NCBI GenBank assembly: GCA_902517565.1
Contig: CABYCU010000002.1
Coordinates: forward strand, 62,001-126,000
Reading direction: 5' to 3'
From: an uncultured SAR86 cluster bacterium
GTDB taxonomy: Bacteria > Pseudomonadota > Gammaproteobacteria > Magnimaribacterales > Magnimaribacteraceae
DNA length: 64,000 nucleotides
This document shows positions 8,851-16,351 of this stretch, in pieces. Below the pieces are notes generated by a model. That model was not told the DNA's origin, did not search any database, and saw only the letters and a program-made list of their open reading frames with translations. The translations under genes were made by a program, and so were the position numbers. The first letter of the stretch is position 1. Each line of letters begins with the position of its first letter.

Positions 8851-10026
8851 TTACTTACTTAAATAAGTCATGCTCTCTTCGAGACCTCTTATGGTCAAAG
8901 GAAACATATTGTCTTCTACAAGACTCCTTGTAAGTTCAACTGATGCACTGTATTCCCAATGTTCTTCAGGCACTGGATTCAACCAAACTAGTTTGTCGTA
9001 GATTCCTACCATTCTTTTCATCCAAAGAGCTCCTGCTTCTTCATTCCAGTGTTCAATGCTTCCTCCAGGATTCGTGATCTCATAAGGCGCCATAGTAGCG
9101 TCGCCAACAAAAATTATTTTGTAATCAGCAGAATATTTGTGAATGATATCATCTGTATACATTCTCTCGTTCTGCCTTCTCCGATTATCTTTCCAGACTG
9201 TTTCATAAATAAAGTTATGGAAATAAAAATACTCAAGATTCTTAAATTCAGTTTTAGCAGCTGAAAACAATTCTTCACATACTTTGATATGCGGGTCCAT
9301 TGAACCACCGACATCAAATAATACTAAAACTTTTACGGCATTTCGCTTTTCCGGCCTGAACTTTACGTCTAAAAGACCGGCCTTTTTTGCTGTTGAACTT
9401 ATAGTATTATCTAAATCAAATTCCTCATTGGCGCTGTCTCTAATTAGTTTCCTCAACCTCCTGAGAGCCACTTTCATGTTTCTAGTTCCTAGCTCAACAT
9501 CGTCATCTAGATTTTTAAAGTCCCTTGCCTCCCAAACTTTAACCGCCTTACCTTTTCCACCTTCACCTCCAACTCTTATTCCTTCTGGATTTTCGCCTGA
9601 GTTTCCAAATGGTGAAGTTCCTCCTGTTCCTATTTGCTTGCTGCCACCTTCGTGCCTTTCTTCTTGTTCTTCTAGTTTCTTTTTGAAGGCATCAAGTAAT
9701 TTCTCTAGTCCGCCTAAGGACTGGATCTCTTTAAGTTCTTCTTCAGTGAGATGTTTCTCAAATTCTGCTTTTAGCCACTCATCCGGTATAAGCATTTCTA
9801 GGATGTCATCAATGCTCTCTATTCCTTTGAAATAAATATCGAATGCTCTGTCAAACTTATCATAATGTTTTTCATCTTTCACTAGGATCGCTCTACTTAA
9901 AAAATAAAACTGCTCCATATCTGCAAATGCAAGTCTCTTGTCTACAGCTGCTATTAAATCAAGTAGTTCCCTTAAAGAGCAAGGCACTCCTGTTGCTCTT
10001 AATGTATTAAAAAGAGATATAAACAT
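8851..10026 (-). CDS. VWA-domain CoxE-like protein
   Basis: A 391-residue cytoplasmic protein with an N-terminal helical region (residues 1-130), a Gly-rich low-complexity linker (about 128-165), then a von Willebrand A domain from about 225. The metal-ion-dependent adhesion motif is LVLFDVGGSMD, a DxGGS variant of DxSGS, followed by a Thr/Asp-containing loop (FVGDATMAPYEI). Proteins of this class pair with MoxR AAA+ ATPases and act as metal-insertion or assembly chaperones, as CoxE/CoxD do for CO dehydrogenase. The stop of moxR directly abuts its start. No CoxLMS-like client is present, so the client is unknown. Confidence 0.85.
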   Translation of the reverse strand: MFISLFNTLRATGVPCSLRELLDLIAAVDKRLAFADMEQFYFLSRAILVKDEKHYDKFDRAFDIYFKGIESIDDILEMLIPDEWLKAEFEKHLTEEELKEIQSLGGLEKLLDAFKKKLEEQEERHEGGSKQIGTGGTSPFGNSGENPEGIRVGGEGGKGKAVKVWEARDFKNLDDDVELGTRNMKVALRRLRKLIRDSANEEFDLDNTISSTAKKAGLLDVKFRPEKRNAVKVLVLFDVGGSMDPHIKVCEELFSAAKTEFKNLEYFYFHNFIYETVWKDNRRRQNERMYTDDIIHKYSADYKIIFVGDATMAPYEITNPGGSIEHWNEEAGALWMKRMVGIYDKLVWLNPVPEEHWEYSASVELTRSLVEDNMFPLTIRGLEESMTYLSK

Positions 10027-10881
10027 TTACTGATTAGTATTCCCTTCTCTTCTTGCCATGAAAGCCAACCTTTCTAAAAGCTGGACATCTTGTTCATTTT
10101 TTACTAAAGCACCGTATAAAGGTGGTATAGCTTTTGAAGGATCTCTATTCTTGAATATTTCATCTGGGATATCATCCGCCATTAAAAGTTTCAGCCAGTC
10201 AATTAGTTCGGAGGTTGAAGGTTTTTTCTTCATTCCAGGTACTTTCCTTATATCAAAAAATATTTCCAAGGCATCTTTAACTAAAGCTTTTTTAACTTTT
10301 GGATGGTGAACTTTAACGATTTTTTCCATAGTCTCTCGATCCGGAAAGTTTATATAATGGAAAAAGCATCTTCTTAGAAAGGCATCAGGAAGTTCTTTTT
10401 CATTGTTACTTGTAATGATCACTAAAGGTCTTTGTACTGCCTTGATTGTTTCTTTAGTTTCATAGACATAGAATTCCATACGATCAATTTCTTGCAATAA
10501 GTCATTTGGAAATTCAATATCTGCTTTATCTATTTCATCTACAAGTAGAACTGATCTTTCTTCCGAGGTGAAGGCCTCCCACATTTTTCCTTTTTGGATG
10601 TAATTGGATATATCTTTTACTCTTTCATCACCCAGCTGAGAGTCGCGTAATCTAGTTACAGCGTCATACTCATATAGACCTTGTCTTGCTTTAGTTGTAG
10701 ATTTGATATGCCATTCAATTAAGGGCATGTTAAGGGATTCAGCAACTTGCTCAGCTAACATTGTTTTTCCTGTGCCTGGTTCACCTTTAATTAATAGTGG
10801 CTTCTCAAGTTCTATGGCTGCATTTACTGCCATACTAAGGTCTTCCGTTGAGATGTAAGAATCAGTCCCTTTAAATTTCAT
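10027..10881 (-). CDS. MoxR-family AAA+ ATPase
   Basis: A 284-residue AAA+ protein. Walker A is GEPGTGKT (about residues 37-44), Walker B LLVDEIDKAD with the helix-2 insert typical of MoxR, sensor 1 IITSNNEKELPDAF, and arginine finger region LRRCFFHYI. MoxR proteins are hexameric chaperone-type ATPases that work with a VWA partner encoded next door to mature cofactors or protein complexes. The VWA gene follows without spacing. Start chosen at ATG 10881 with AAGGAAA as Shine-Dalgarno. An inverted repeat lies in its upstream region (10901-10925). Confidence 0.92.
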   Translation of the reverse strand: MKFKGTDSYISTEDLSMAVNAAIELEKPLLIKGEPGTGKTMLAEQVAESLNMPLIEWHIKSTTKARQGLYEYDAVTRLRDSQLGDERVKDISNYIQKGKMWEAFTSEERSVLLVDEIDKADIEFPNDLLQEIDRMEFYVYETKETIKAVQRPLVIITSNNEKELPDAFLRRCFFHYINFPDRETMEKIVKVHHPKVKKALVKDALEIFFDIRKVPGMKKKPSTSELIDWLKLLMADDIPDEIFKNRDPSKAIPPLYGALVKNEQDVQLLERLAFMARREGNTNQ

Positions 10882-10900
10882 ATTATTTCCTTTTTAAATG

Positions 10901-10925
10901 TAGCGTGACTTTATCACACACGCTA
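10901..10925. promoter_or_regulatory. inverted repeat upstream of moxR
   Basis: TAGCGTG and CACGCTA form a perfect 7-bp inverted repeat around an 11-nt centre that itself contains GTGA...TCAC. It lies 20-44 nt upstream of the moxR ATG on the minus strand, where a promoter is expected. The T-rich run precedes rather than follows the stem in the direction of moxR, so it is not a terminator for that strand. It may be an operator; no regulator is identified. Confidence 0.3.
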
Positions 10926-11013
10926 AAAAAATCACTATCGTTAAAAGTTAAGTAGCTGAAGTTCTTATGGCAAGATACTCAAACAGCATACTTTCATTTG
11001 ATATTAAGAATGA

Positions 11014-11385
11014 CTATCTTACAGATTTAATCTTATTTGCGCTTATAAGTAATATTATTGAACACATAATTTCAAATATGATTGCGGATGTAAGAAGGTC
11101 TGCTCCATGGAAAAACCCTGCAAAAATTCTAAAAATTGCAGCGGAGCCTAATAGACATATAGTTGCATATAACCAAACATGTTCATTTCTAAAAGAACCG
11201 ATAATTGCCATAACGCCAGCAGTAAAGAAGAAGGAAGTAAAATCACCGATTTGAGTATTCCTGCCTTGACCATCTAATAATGACATAGATAAACCTTCGG
11301 CAGCTGAACTCGGATCTAATATCCAATTGAAAGCAATCGAAAGCAAAAAAACACCAATTATTCCTGAAACTATTCTTGCCCACAT
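11014..11385 (-). CDS. small four-TM membrane protein (DUF4345-like)
   Basis: A 123-residue protein with four hydrophobic segments (about 5-25, 50-68, 72-92, 98-118), a layout seen in DUF4345-type proteins. The sentence-like motif LDGQGRNTQIGDFTSFF before TM2 is polar and probably external or loop-forming. It follows the sugar dehydrogenase by 9 nt and would be the last gene of a leftward unit. Function unknown. An antisense frame on the plus strand overlaps it but lacks any family resemblance. Confidence 0.65.
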   Translation of the reverse strand: MWARIVSGIIGVFLLSIAFNWILDPSSAAEGLSMSLLDGQGRNTQIGDFTSFFFTAGVMAIIGSFRNEHVWLYATICLLGSAAIFRIFAGFFHGADLLTSAIIFEIMCSIILLISANKIKSVR

Positions 11386-11394
11386 AAATTTATC

Positions 11395-12492
11395 TTATTT
11401 TGGCTGCACATTAATAAGCTCTCCACCACTGCCATCAGTAGCCAGTAAAATTGATCCATTTGGAAGAACGGCTATATCCCTAATTCTGCTTAAATCATTA
11501 AATAATATATATTCATTAATTATTTCAGTTCCATTCATTTCAAGCCTCCTCACATTACCTGGCTTCATTGATGAGATAAATACATTACCCTTCCAGTCTG
11601 GAAATAAGTTTTTGTCATACAACATAATCCCCGAAGGTGCGATAGACGGAACCCAATATTTTATCGGTTGCTCCATACCTTCCATTTCAGTAAAAGGAGA
11701 TATAGTAGATCCGTTATAGTCTCTTCCATATGTTATAGCTGGCCAACCATAATTATTACCTGGCTCAATCACATTAACTTCATCGCCACCCATTGGTCCA
11801 TGCTCTAGACCCAATATGTTGCCATTATATCGTAATATGCCTTGTGGATTTCTATGACCGTAAGACCAAATTTCAGATAAAGCATTAGGATTATTTACAT
11901 ATGGATTGTCTTCAGGAATCGAGCCATCAGTATTTATTCTAAGAATTTTTCCGAAATGATTATCTAATGATTGAGCTTCTTCACGATAATTAAAACCATC
12001 GCCGCAGGTAATTAAAAGTGTACCGTCTTCGAGAAAAGTCATTTTAGCACCGTAATGAAGAGCTGTATCTCGCGAAGGATAGGCTTTAAATATATCTTTA
12101 ATATTTATTAATTGATTATTTGATAAAATAGCACTGATAACTTTCAAGGTATTTGTTCTTTTTCCTTCATCACGAGCAGAGAATGCCAAATAAAGTTTCT
12201 TATTCTTTTTAAAATCAGGGTCTAACACGACCCCGGACATCCCACCCTGACCCTTAAATAGGACTTCTGGAACTCCAATTACAGGATCTAAAAGCTTTCC
12301 ATTTTTAATTTGTCTCAAATTGCCTGATAGCTCTGTAAAAATAATATTACTATCGTCTACAACGGCTATACTCCACGGTCTATCAAGTCCTTCAGCTATA
12401 ATGCTATATTCATAATTAACTTCATTACCAGCGCTGCTAACTGGTGAAAGTAAAAAGAATATTGAAATTAATAAAGATTTAAGAATTTTCAT
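11395..12492 (-). CDS. PQQ-dependent sugar dehydrogenase (Asd/YliI-like)
   Basis: A 365-residue protein with a signal peptide (residues 1-21, ending VSSA), thus periplasmic. It shows the soluble aldose sugar dehydrogenase beta-propeller signatures: GLDRPWSIAVVDD, GQGGMSGVVLDPDF, LHYGAKMTFLEDGTLLITCGDG, EIWSYGHRNPQGI, EHGPMGGDEVNVIEPGNNYG and APSGIMLYD. This family oxidises aldoses with pyrroloquinoline quinone and Ca2+. No PQQ biosynthesis genes are visible here, so the cofactor may be scavenged or made elsewhere. Its start overlaps the upstream membrane-protein gene by 14 nt. In context it could oxidise sugars before uptake. Confidence 0.88.
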   Translation of the reverse strand: MKILKSLLISIFFLLSPVSSAGNEVNYEYSIIAEGLDRPWSIAVVDDSNIIFTELSGNLRQIKNGKLLDPVIGVPEVLFKGQGGMSGVVLDPDFKKNKKLYLAFSARDEGKRTNTLKVISAILSNNQLINIKDIFKAYPSRDTALHYGAKMTFLEDGTLLITCGDGFNYREEAQSLDNHFGKILRINTDGSIPEDNPYVNNPNALSEIWSYGHRNPQGILRYNGNILGLEHGPMGGDEVNVIEPGNNYGWPAITYGRDYNGSTISPFTEMEGMEQPIKYWVPSIAPSGIMLYDKNLFPDWKGNVFISSMKPGNVRRLEMNGTEIINEYILFNDLSRIRDIAVLPNGSILLATDGSGGELINVQPK

Positions 12493-12940
12493 TTAAATTT
12501 ATCTTTAATTGTCTAACGGCAAAAAAGTAACCGCTAAAAATTCCACATGCGGTAATACATAATTTTCCAATATATGTTCTAGATCCAGATATAGGTTCCA
12601 AATTATCTAAGGCCATAGGCGTTAATATCATCAAGCATAACATCGAAATGGCTCCTGCTAAGGAGTAAAGAAAAATAGGGCTGGATAGCGTTTTTTTTAA
12701 AAGTGCTTTTGTAATCGAAAGAAATAAAACGAAAGGCAAGGAGATTAACAAATATAGAGGTATCTCAGAATTAAAGTAAATTCCAATTATATCGCTTAAG
12801 AATGTCGAAGTTACCAAATTAAAGTCCATAGGCAAATTCATTGAACTGAGCCAGATAAGATTGCTAGAAGTAGAGACCAAAACGACTAACGAAGTTAATA
12901 ATATAGAACTGAGGATAAGGTCTGTTAAGGTTTTTACCAT
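12479..12940 (-). CDS. four-TM membrane protein, unknown
   Basis: A 153-residue hydrophobic protein with four predicted membrane segments (about 8-28, 62-78, 90-110, 125-142) and a short polar tail. I do not recognise a family. It begins 9 nt after the CoA-transferase stop and overlaps the start of the sugar dehydrogenase by 14 nt, so it is held in the unit by translational coupling. The spacing pattern, not similarity, is the main support that it is real. One could imagine a quinone-side partner for the periplasmic dehydrogenase, but nothing in the sequence shows it. Confidence 0.6.
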   Translation of the reverse strand: MVKTLTDLILSSILLTSLVVLVSTSSNLIWLSSMNLPMDFNLVTSTFLSDIIGIYFNSEIPLYLLISLPFVLFLSITKALLKKTLSSPIFLYSLAGAISMLCLMILTPMALDNLEPISGSRTYIGKLCITACGIFSGYFFAVRQLKINLNENS

Positions 12941-12949
12941 TTAGTAAGA

Positions 12950-14158
12950 TTAGTTTTCAGCATCCATCATAGCTTTTATCAAAAGTCTATTTTGTTCCTC
13001 TCTTTCTTCCATTCTTTGAATTATATCATTATCAATTTTAATGTTTTCTAAGACTTCTCTATTGTCAAACCCTAGTATGGGAGCAAGAGATCTAGGGAAT
13101 TCTTTCTGCCCTTTTAAATTTGCTGGAGGCTTGGGCATTCTCATTTTACCTAATTCAGGATGGTTAATTTCTACAATTGATCCTTGATCTAGAACTTGAG
13201 GATCTTGATGAACTTCATCTAGTTGATTGCATACCGAAGCAGAAATTCCTTCATGGTCCATTCTTTCTACAAGTTCTCTGCTAGAAAAATTTCTTGTTAC
13301 TTTATTTATTTCTTCAGTTAATTGCTCTTTGTTAATTATTCTTGATTCAAGGCTGTTGTATTTATCATTTGAGTAGAGATCTAAATCAAAATGAGAACAA
13401 AATTTACTAAACACTTCATCAGCGGCTATTATGATTATAATGACTCCTCCATCGGAAGTTTCATAAACTTCAAATAAATCTGCTAATTCACCAATATTTA
13501 TTCCACCTTCTAAAAAGGTATGATTCATCATCAGATCTGGCCAATTGTAGTACAACGCAGATTCCATCATCGATATTGGAAGATACTGACCCCCCTCACC
13601 TCTTTCCTTTTGATAAAGTGCAGCAGATATTGCCTGAGCACTCGTCAAGCCTGTAACTTTATCGTAAATAATTGTTCTTAAAAGTTCAGGAAATTTACTA
13701 TTTTGTGCGTTTGGAATTCCAACTGTTCCTTGAATTAAAGGATCATAAACCTTTTTTTCTTTATATGGACCTGATTGACCATAACCAGATATAGAACAGT
13801 AAATGAGATCAGGTTTGATCTTACATAAAGATTCATAGTCTATGCCTAGCTTATGAACAATTCCAGGTCGATAATTTTCTATAAGTACATCGCTGGTCGA
13901 TACCAATTCTTTTAGGACATTTAAATCTTCTTCGTTTTTAAAATCTAAACATATACATTTCTTATTTCTGTTAAGAGTAGAAAACATGGCTCCCATACCA
14001 TCTTTAATGGTTCCCATGAATCTGGCTAGATCTCCTATTCCGGGTGGTTCAATTTTAATTACTTCTGCGCCTTGATCAGCCAACATCATCCCAGCAAATG
14101 GTCCTGACACTGTTGAAGTAAGTTCTAAAACTCTTATTCCGCTATACGGCCCACTCAT
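12950..14158 (-). CDS. CaiB/BaiF family CoA-transferase
   Basis: A 402-residue class III CoA-transferase. N-terminal GIRVLELTSTVSGPFAGM and LADQGAEVIKIEPPGIGD are the CoA-binding signature, followed by NRNKKCICLDF, ENYRPGI and SGYGQSGPYKEKKVYDPLI, whose Asp (YDP) matches the catalytic Asp of formyl-CoA transferase. It moves CoA between carboxylic acids. It starts only 42 bp from the divergent tatD start, so their promoters overlap. It heads a unit with two small membrane proteins and a sugar dehydrogenase. The acyl substrate is not evident; a second, AMACR-like member is encoded at 15212-16342. Confidence 0.88.
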   Translation of the reverse strand: MSGPYSGIRVLELTSTVSGPFAGMMLADQGAEVIKIEPPGIGDLARFMGTIKDGMGAMFSTLNRNKKCICLDFKNEEDLNVLKELVSTSDVLIENYRPGIVHKLGIDYESLCKIKPDLIYCSISGYGQSGPYKEKKVYDPLIQGTVGIPNAQNSKFPELLRTIIYDKVTGLTSAQAISAALYQKERGEGGQYLPISMMESALYYNWPDLMMNHTFLEGGINIGELADLFEVYETSDGGVIIIIIAADEVFSKFCSHFDLDLYSNDKYNSLESRIINKEQLTEEINKVTRNFSSRELVERMDHEGISASVCNQLDEVHQDPQVLDQGSIVEINHPELGKMRMPKPPANLKGQKEFPRSLAPILGFDNREVLENIKIDNDIIQRMEEREEQNRLLIKAMMDAEN

Positions 14159-14200
14159 ATCTCCCCCTAAAAAAATTACTGTTTTATAATAAATACCATC

Positions 14201-15004
14201 ATGTCATATATACAAGAACAATTTTTTGATATCGGAGCTAATCTAACACATAAATCTTTTGATCAAGATATAAATGAGGTCTTGAAAAAAGCAAATGATG
14301 TTGGTGTAAAGAGGCTTTCTATTACTGGTAGTTGCTTAGAAGATAGTATTATTGCTTCTGAAATTGCTGAGAAATATTCATCAAACTGTGTCTCAACTGC
14401 TGGTATTCATCCACATAATGCTAAAGAGTATTCTCCAGAGCTTTTTACAGAAATTAAATCACTCATTAGAAAAGAAGAAGTTAAATGTATAGGGGAAACT
14501 GGCTTAGATTTTAATAGAAACTTTTCTTCACCTGAAGATCAACAGCTTAGCTTCGAAGCTCACCTTGAATTATCTATTGATATGAATGTACCCCTATTTT
14601 TGCATGAAAGAGATGCTCATGAAAAATTTGTTGAAATAACTTCTGCGTATATTAGTCATATGCCTAAAGCGGTAGTGCATTGCTTTACCGGGAATAGAGG
14701 TGCTCTATTGAAATACATAGATATGGGATTTTATATAGGAATAACAGGCTGGTTGTGTGATGAGAGAAGAGGTAAGCATTTGGAAGATTTAATTGCCCTT
14801 ATTCCACTAGAAAAATTGATGATAGAAACTGATTCACCTTATCTTCTTCCAAGAGACATGGGGATAGACCTTTCCTCAAGAAACGAACCTAAATACTTAG
14901 GGCATATTGCCAATAAAATATCGACATTGCGTACGGAAAGTAGAGAGTTATTATTCTCTTCTATGTATATGAATTCATTAGATTTCTTTAATCTAAAAAT
15001 TTAA
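14201..15004 (+). CDS. tatD: TatD family DNase
   Basis: A 267-residue metal-dependent hydrolase of the true TatD branch: FDIGANLTHKSF at the start (cf. DIGVNLT in E. coli TatD instead of the HxH of YcfH-type), AGIHPHNA, CIGETGLDFNR with the ligand Glu, FLHERDAH, VVHCFTGN and METDSPYLLPRDM-like IETDSPYLL. These residues bind metals in a TIM barrel. TatD is a 3'-5' exonuclease linked to DNA repair and quality control. A TATAAT lies at 14185-14190, ten bases before the ATG, so the leader would be very short and lacks a Shine-Dalgarno. Its 3' end overlaps the convergent glutaredoxin-like gene by 17 nt. Confidence 0.93.
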   Translation: MSYIQEQFFDIGANLTHKSFDQDINEVLKKANDVGVKRLSITGSCLEDSIIASEIAEKYSSNCVSTAGIHPHNAKEYSPELFTEIKSLIRKEEVKCIGETGLDFNRNFSSPEDQQLSFEAHLELSIDMNVPLFLHERDAHEKFVEITSAYISHMPKAVVHCFTGNRGALLKYIDMGFYIGITGWLCDERRGKHLEDLIALIPLEKLMIETDSPYLLPRDMGIDLSSRNEPKYLGHIANKISTLRTESRELLFSSMYMNSLDFFNLKI

Positions 15005-15215
15005 TGATTTCATCAACCTTAAAAGGCCAGAGTAGCTCTAAATTGCCATTCAATACTACTGGTATTTTATCCCAATATTTATCTATATAAACTCTCTTCG
15101 AGTAAATATCTACTTCTTTATAATCTAAATCTTTTAAATTTAGTTGAGTAAACATCTGACGCGCTTCTGAGCATAAGTGACAATCTTGTCCGGTCAGAAG
15201 AATTATTTGTTTCAA
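14988..15215 (-). CDS. glutaredoxin-like protein (DUF836)
   Basis: A 75-residue thioredoxin-fold protein starting MKQIILLTGQDCHLCSEA, with a CxxC redox pair (C12/C15) after strand 1, and a cis-proline region KIPVVLNGN, both typical of the DUF836 glutaredoxin-like family. It is a small cytoplasmic redox protein, client unknown. Its ATG overlaps the stop of the AMACR-like gene by 4 nt, making it the last gene of the ten-gene leftward run. Its tail overlaps the convergent tatD. Confidence 0.85.
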   Translation of the reverse strand: MKQIILLTGQDCHLCSEARQMFTQLNLKDLDYKEVDIYSKRVYIDKYWDKIPVVLNGNLELLWPFKVDEIIKFLD

Positions 15216-16342
15216 ACCACTGAACCGTTTGCCATTAGTCTATCTAATTCATCATCTCCCAAACCAAGTGACTGTAATATTTCTTTTGAATGCTCGCCAG
15301 CAAGTGCGGGTGGTAATGTTATTTCATTTTCAGTTCTATTAAACCTTGGTGCTGGAGCAGGCTGCATAACCCCCTCTAATTCAATAAATGTTTGCCTAGC
15401 GATATTATGTGGATGTTGAGGTGCCTCACTCATATCTAGAACTGGAGCAAAACAAACATCAGTGCCTTCCATCAGATCGCACCATTCATCTCTTGTCTTG
15501 TTAAGAAAAATATTCTTAATTAATTCTTTCTTATGTTTCCAAGTATCTCTTTTCATTTGGTCTCCGAAATCTTCTTCAGATAATTCAGCCTTCTCACAAA
15601 GTAAAGCGTAAAATTGTGGTTCAATAGATCCGAGAGATACGTACTTACCATCTTTGCATTCGTAGGTATCATAAAAATGAGCAGCGCCGTCTAATAGATT
15701 AGTTTGTCTCTCTAGGTTCCAAAAACCGGATTGGTGCATTGAATACATCATAGTCATTAGTAGAGACGAACCGTCTGTCATGGCAGCATCTATAACTTGA
15801 CCCTTTCCTGAATTCTGGGATTCTAATAATGCAGAAACTATACCTAAAGCCAGTAGCATACCTCCTCCTCCAAAGTCTCCAATAAGATTCAATGGTGGGA
15901 TAGGTGGAGAGTCATCTCTTCCAATTGCAGCTAAAGCTCCAGATAAGGCTATATAGTTAATGTCATGACCAGCGGCATTAGCCAATGGACCTGTTTGGCC
16001 CCATCCTGTCATTCTTCCATAAACTATCTTTTCATTTCTAGTTTGACACACATCAGGCCCGAGACTCAATCTTTCCATCACACCTGGTCTAAAGCCTTCA
16101 AAAATAGCATCTGAACTTTCTACCAGTTTTAAAACTACTTCTACGCCATCTTCAGACTTTAAATCTACAGCTATGGACTTCTTGCCTCTATTGGCAGGCT
16201 CTTCTCTAGACCCAGATCCTGCAGCAGATGCTCTATCAACTCTAATAACTTCGGCTCCTAAATCAGCCAGAATCATTCCACAGAAAGGACCTGGTCCAAT
16301 ACCAGCCATTTCAATGATCTTATACCCTTTTAATGGTCCCAT
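15212..16342 (-). CDS. alpha-methylacyl-CoA racemase-like CoA-transferase III
   Basis: A 376-residue class III CoA-transferase fold protein. It has GYKIIEMAGIGPGPFCGM, LADLGAEVIRVDRAS, GFRPGVMERLSLGPD, and MTGWGQTGPLANAAGHDINYIALSG. The GHDINY His and the downstream DGA AHFYDTYECKDGKY region fit the His/Asp pair that deprotonates the alpha carbon in alpha-methylacyl-CoA racemases, rather than the transferase Asp. It probably epimerises branched acyl-CoAs ahead of beta-oxidation. It follows the MMPL exporter by 9 nt and overlaps the glutaredoxin-like gene. Confidence 0.88.
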   Translation of the reverse strand: MGPLKGYKIIEMAGIGPGPFCGMILADLGAEVIRVDRASAAGSGSREEPANRGKKSIAVDLKSEDGVEVVLKLVESSDAIFEGFRPGVMERLSLGPDVCQTRNEKIVYGRMTGWGQTGPLANAAGHDINYIALSGALAAIGRDDSPPIPPLNLIGDFGGGGMLLALGIVSALLESQNSGKGQVIDAAMTDGSSLLMTMMYSMHQSGFWNLERQTNLLDGAAHFYDTYECKDGKYVSLGSIEPQFYALLCEKAELSEEDFGDQMKRDTWKHKKELIKNIFLNKTRDEWCDLMEGTDVCFAPVLDMSEAPQHPHNIARQTFIELEGVMQPAPAPRFNRTENEITLPPALAGEHSKEILQSLGLGDDELDRLMANGSVV

Positions 16343-16351
16343 AGTAATCTC

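Noticed and set aside
9284..9835. Plus-strand open frame of 183 codons, Ser/Pro/Phe-rich
   Set aside because: Antisense to the linker and VWA region of the MoxR-partner gene; composition reflects the reverse of Glu/Gly/Lys-rich coding sequence.
10967..11254. Plus-strand open frame opposite the 11014-11385 membrane protein
   Set aside because: The minus-strand frame has clean TM segments and fits the operon spacing; the plus-strand one has neither.
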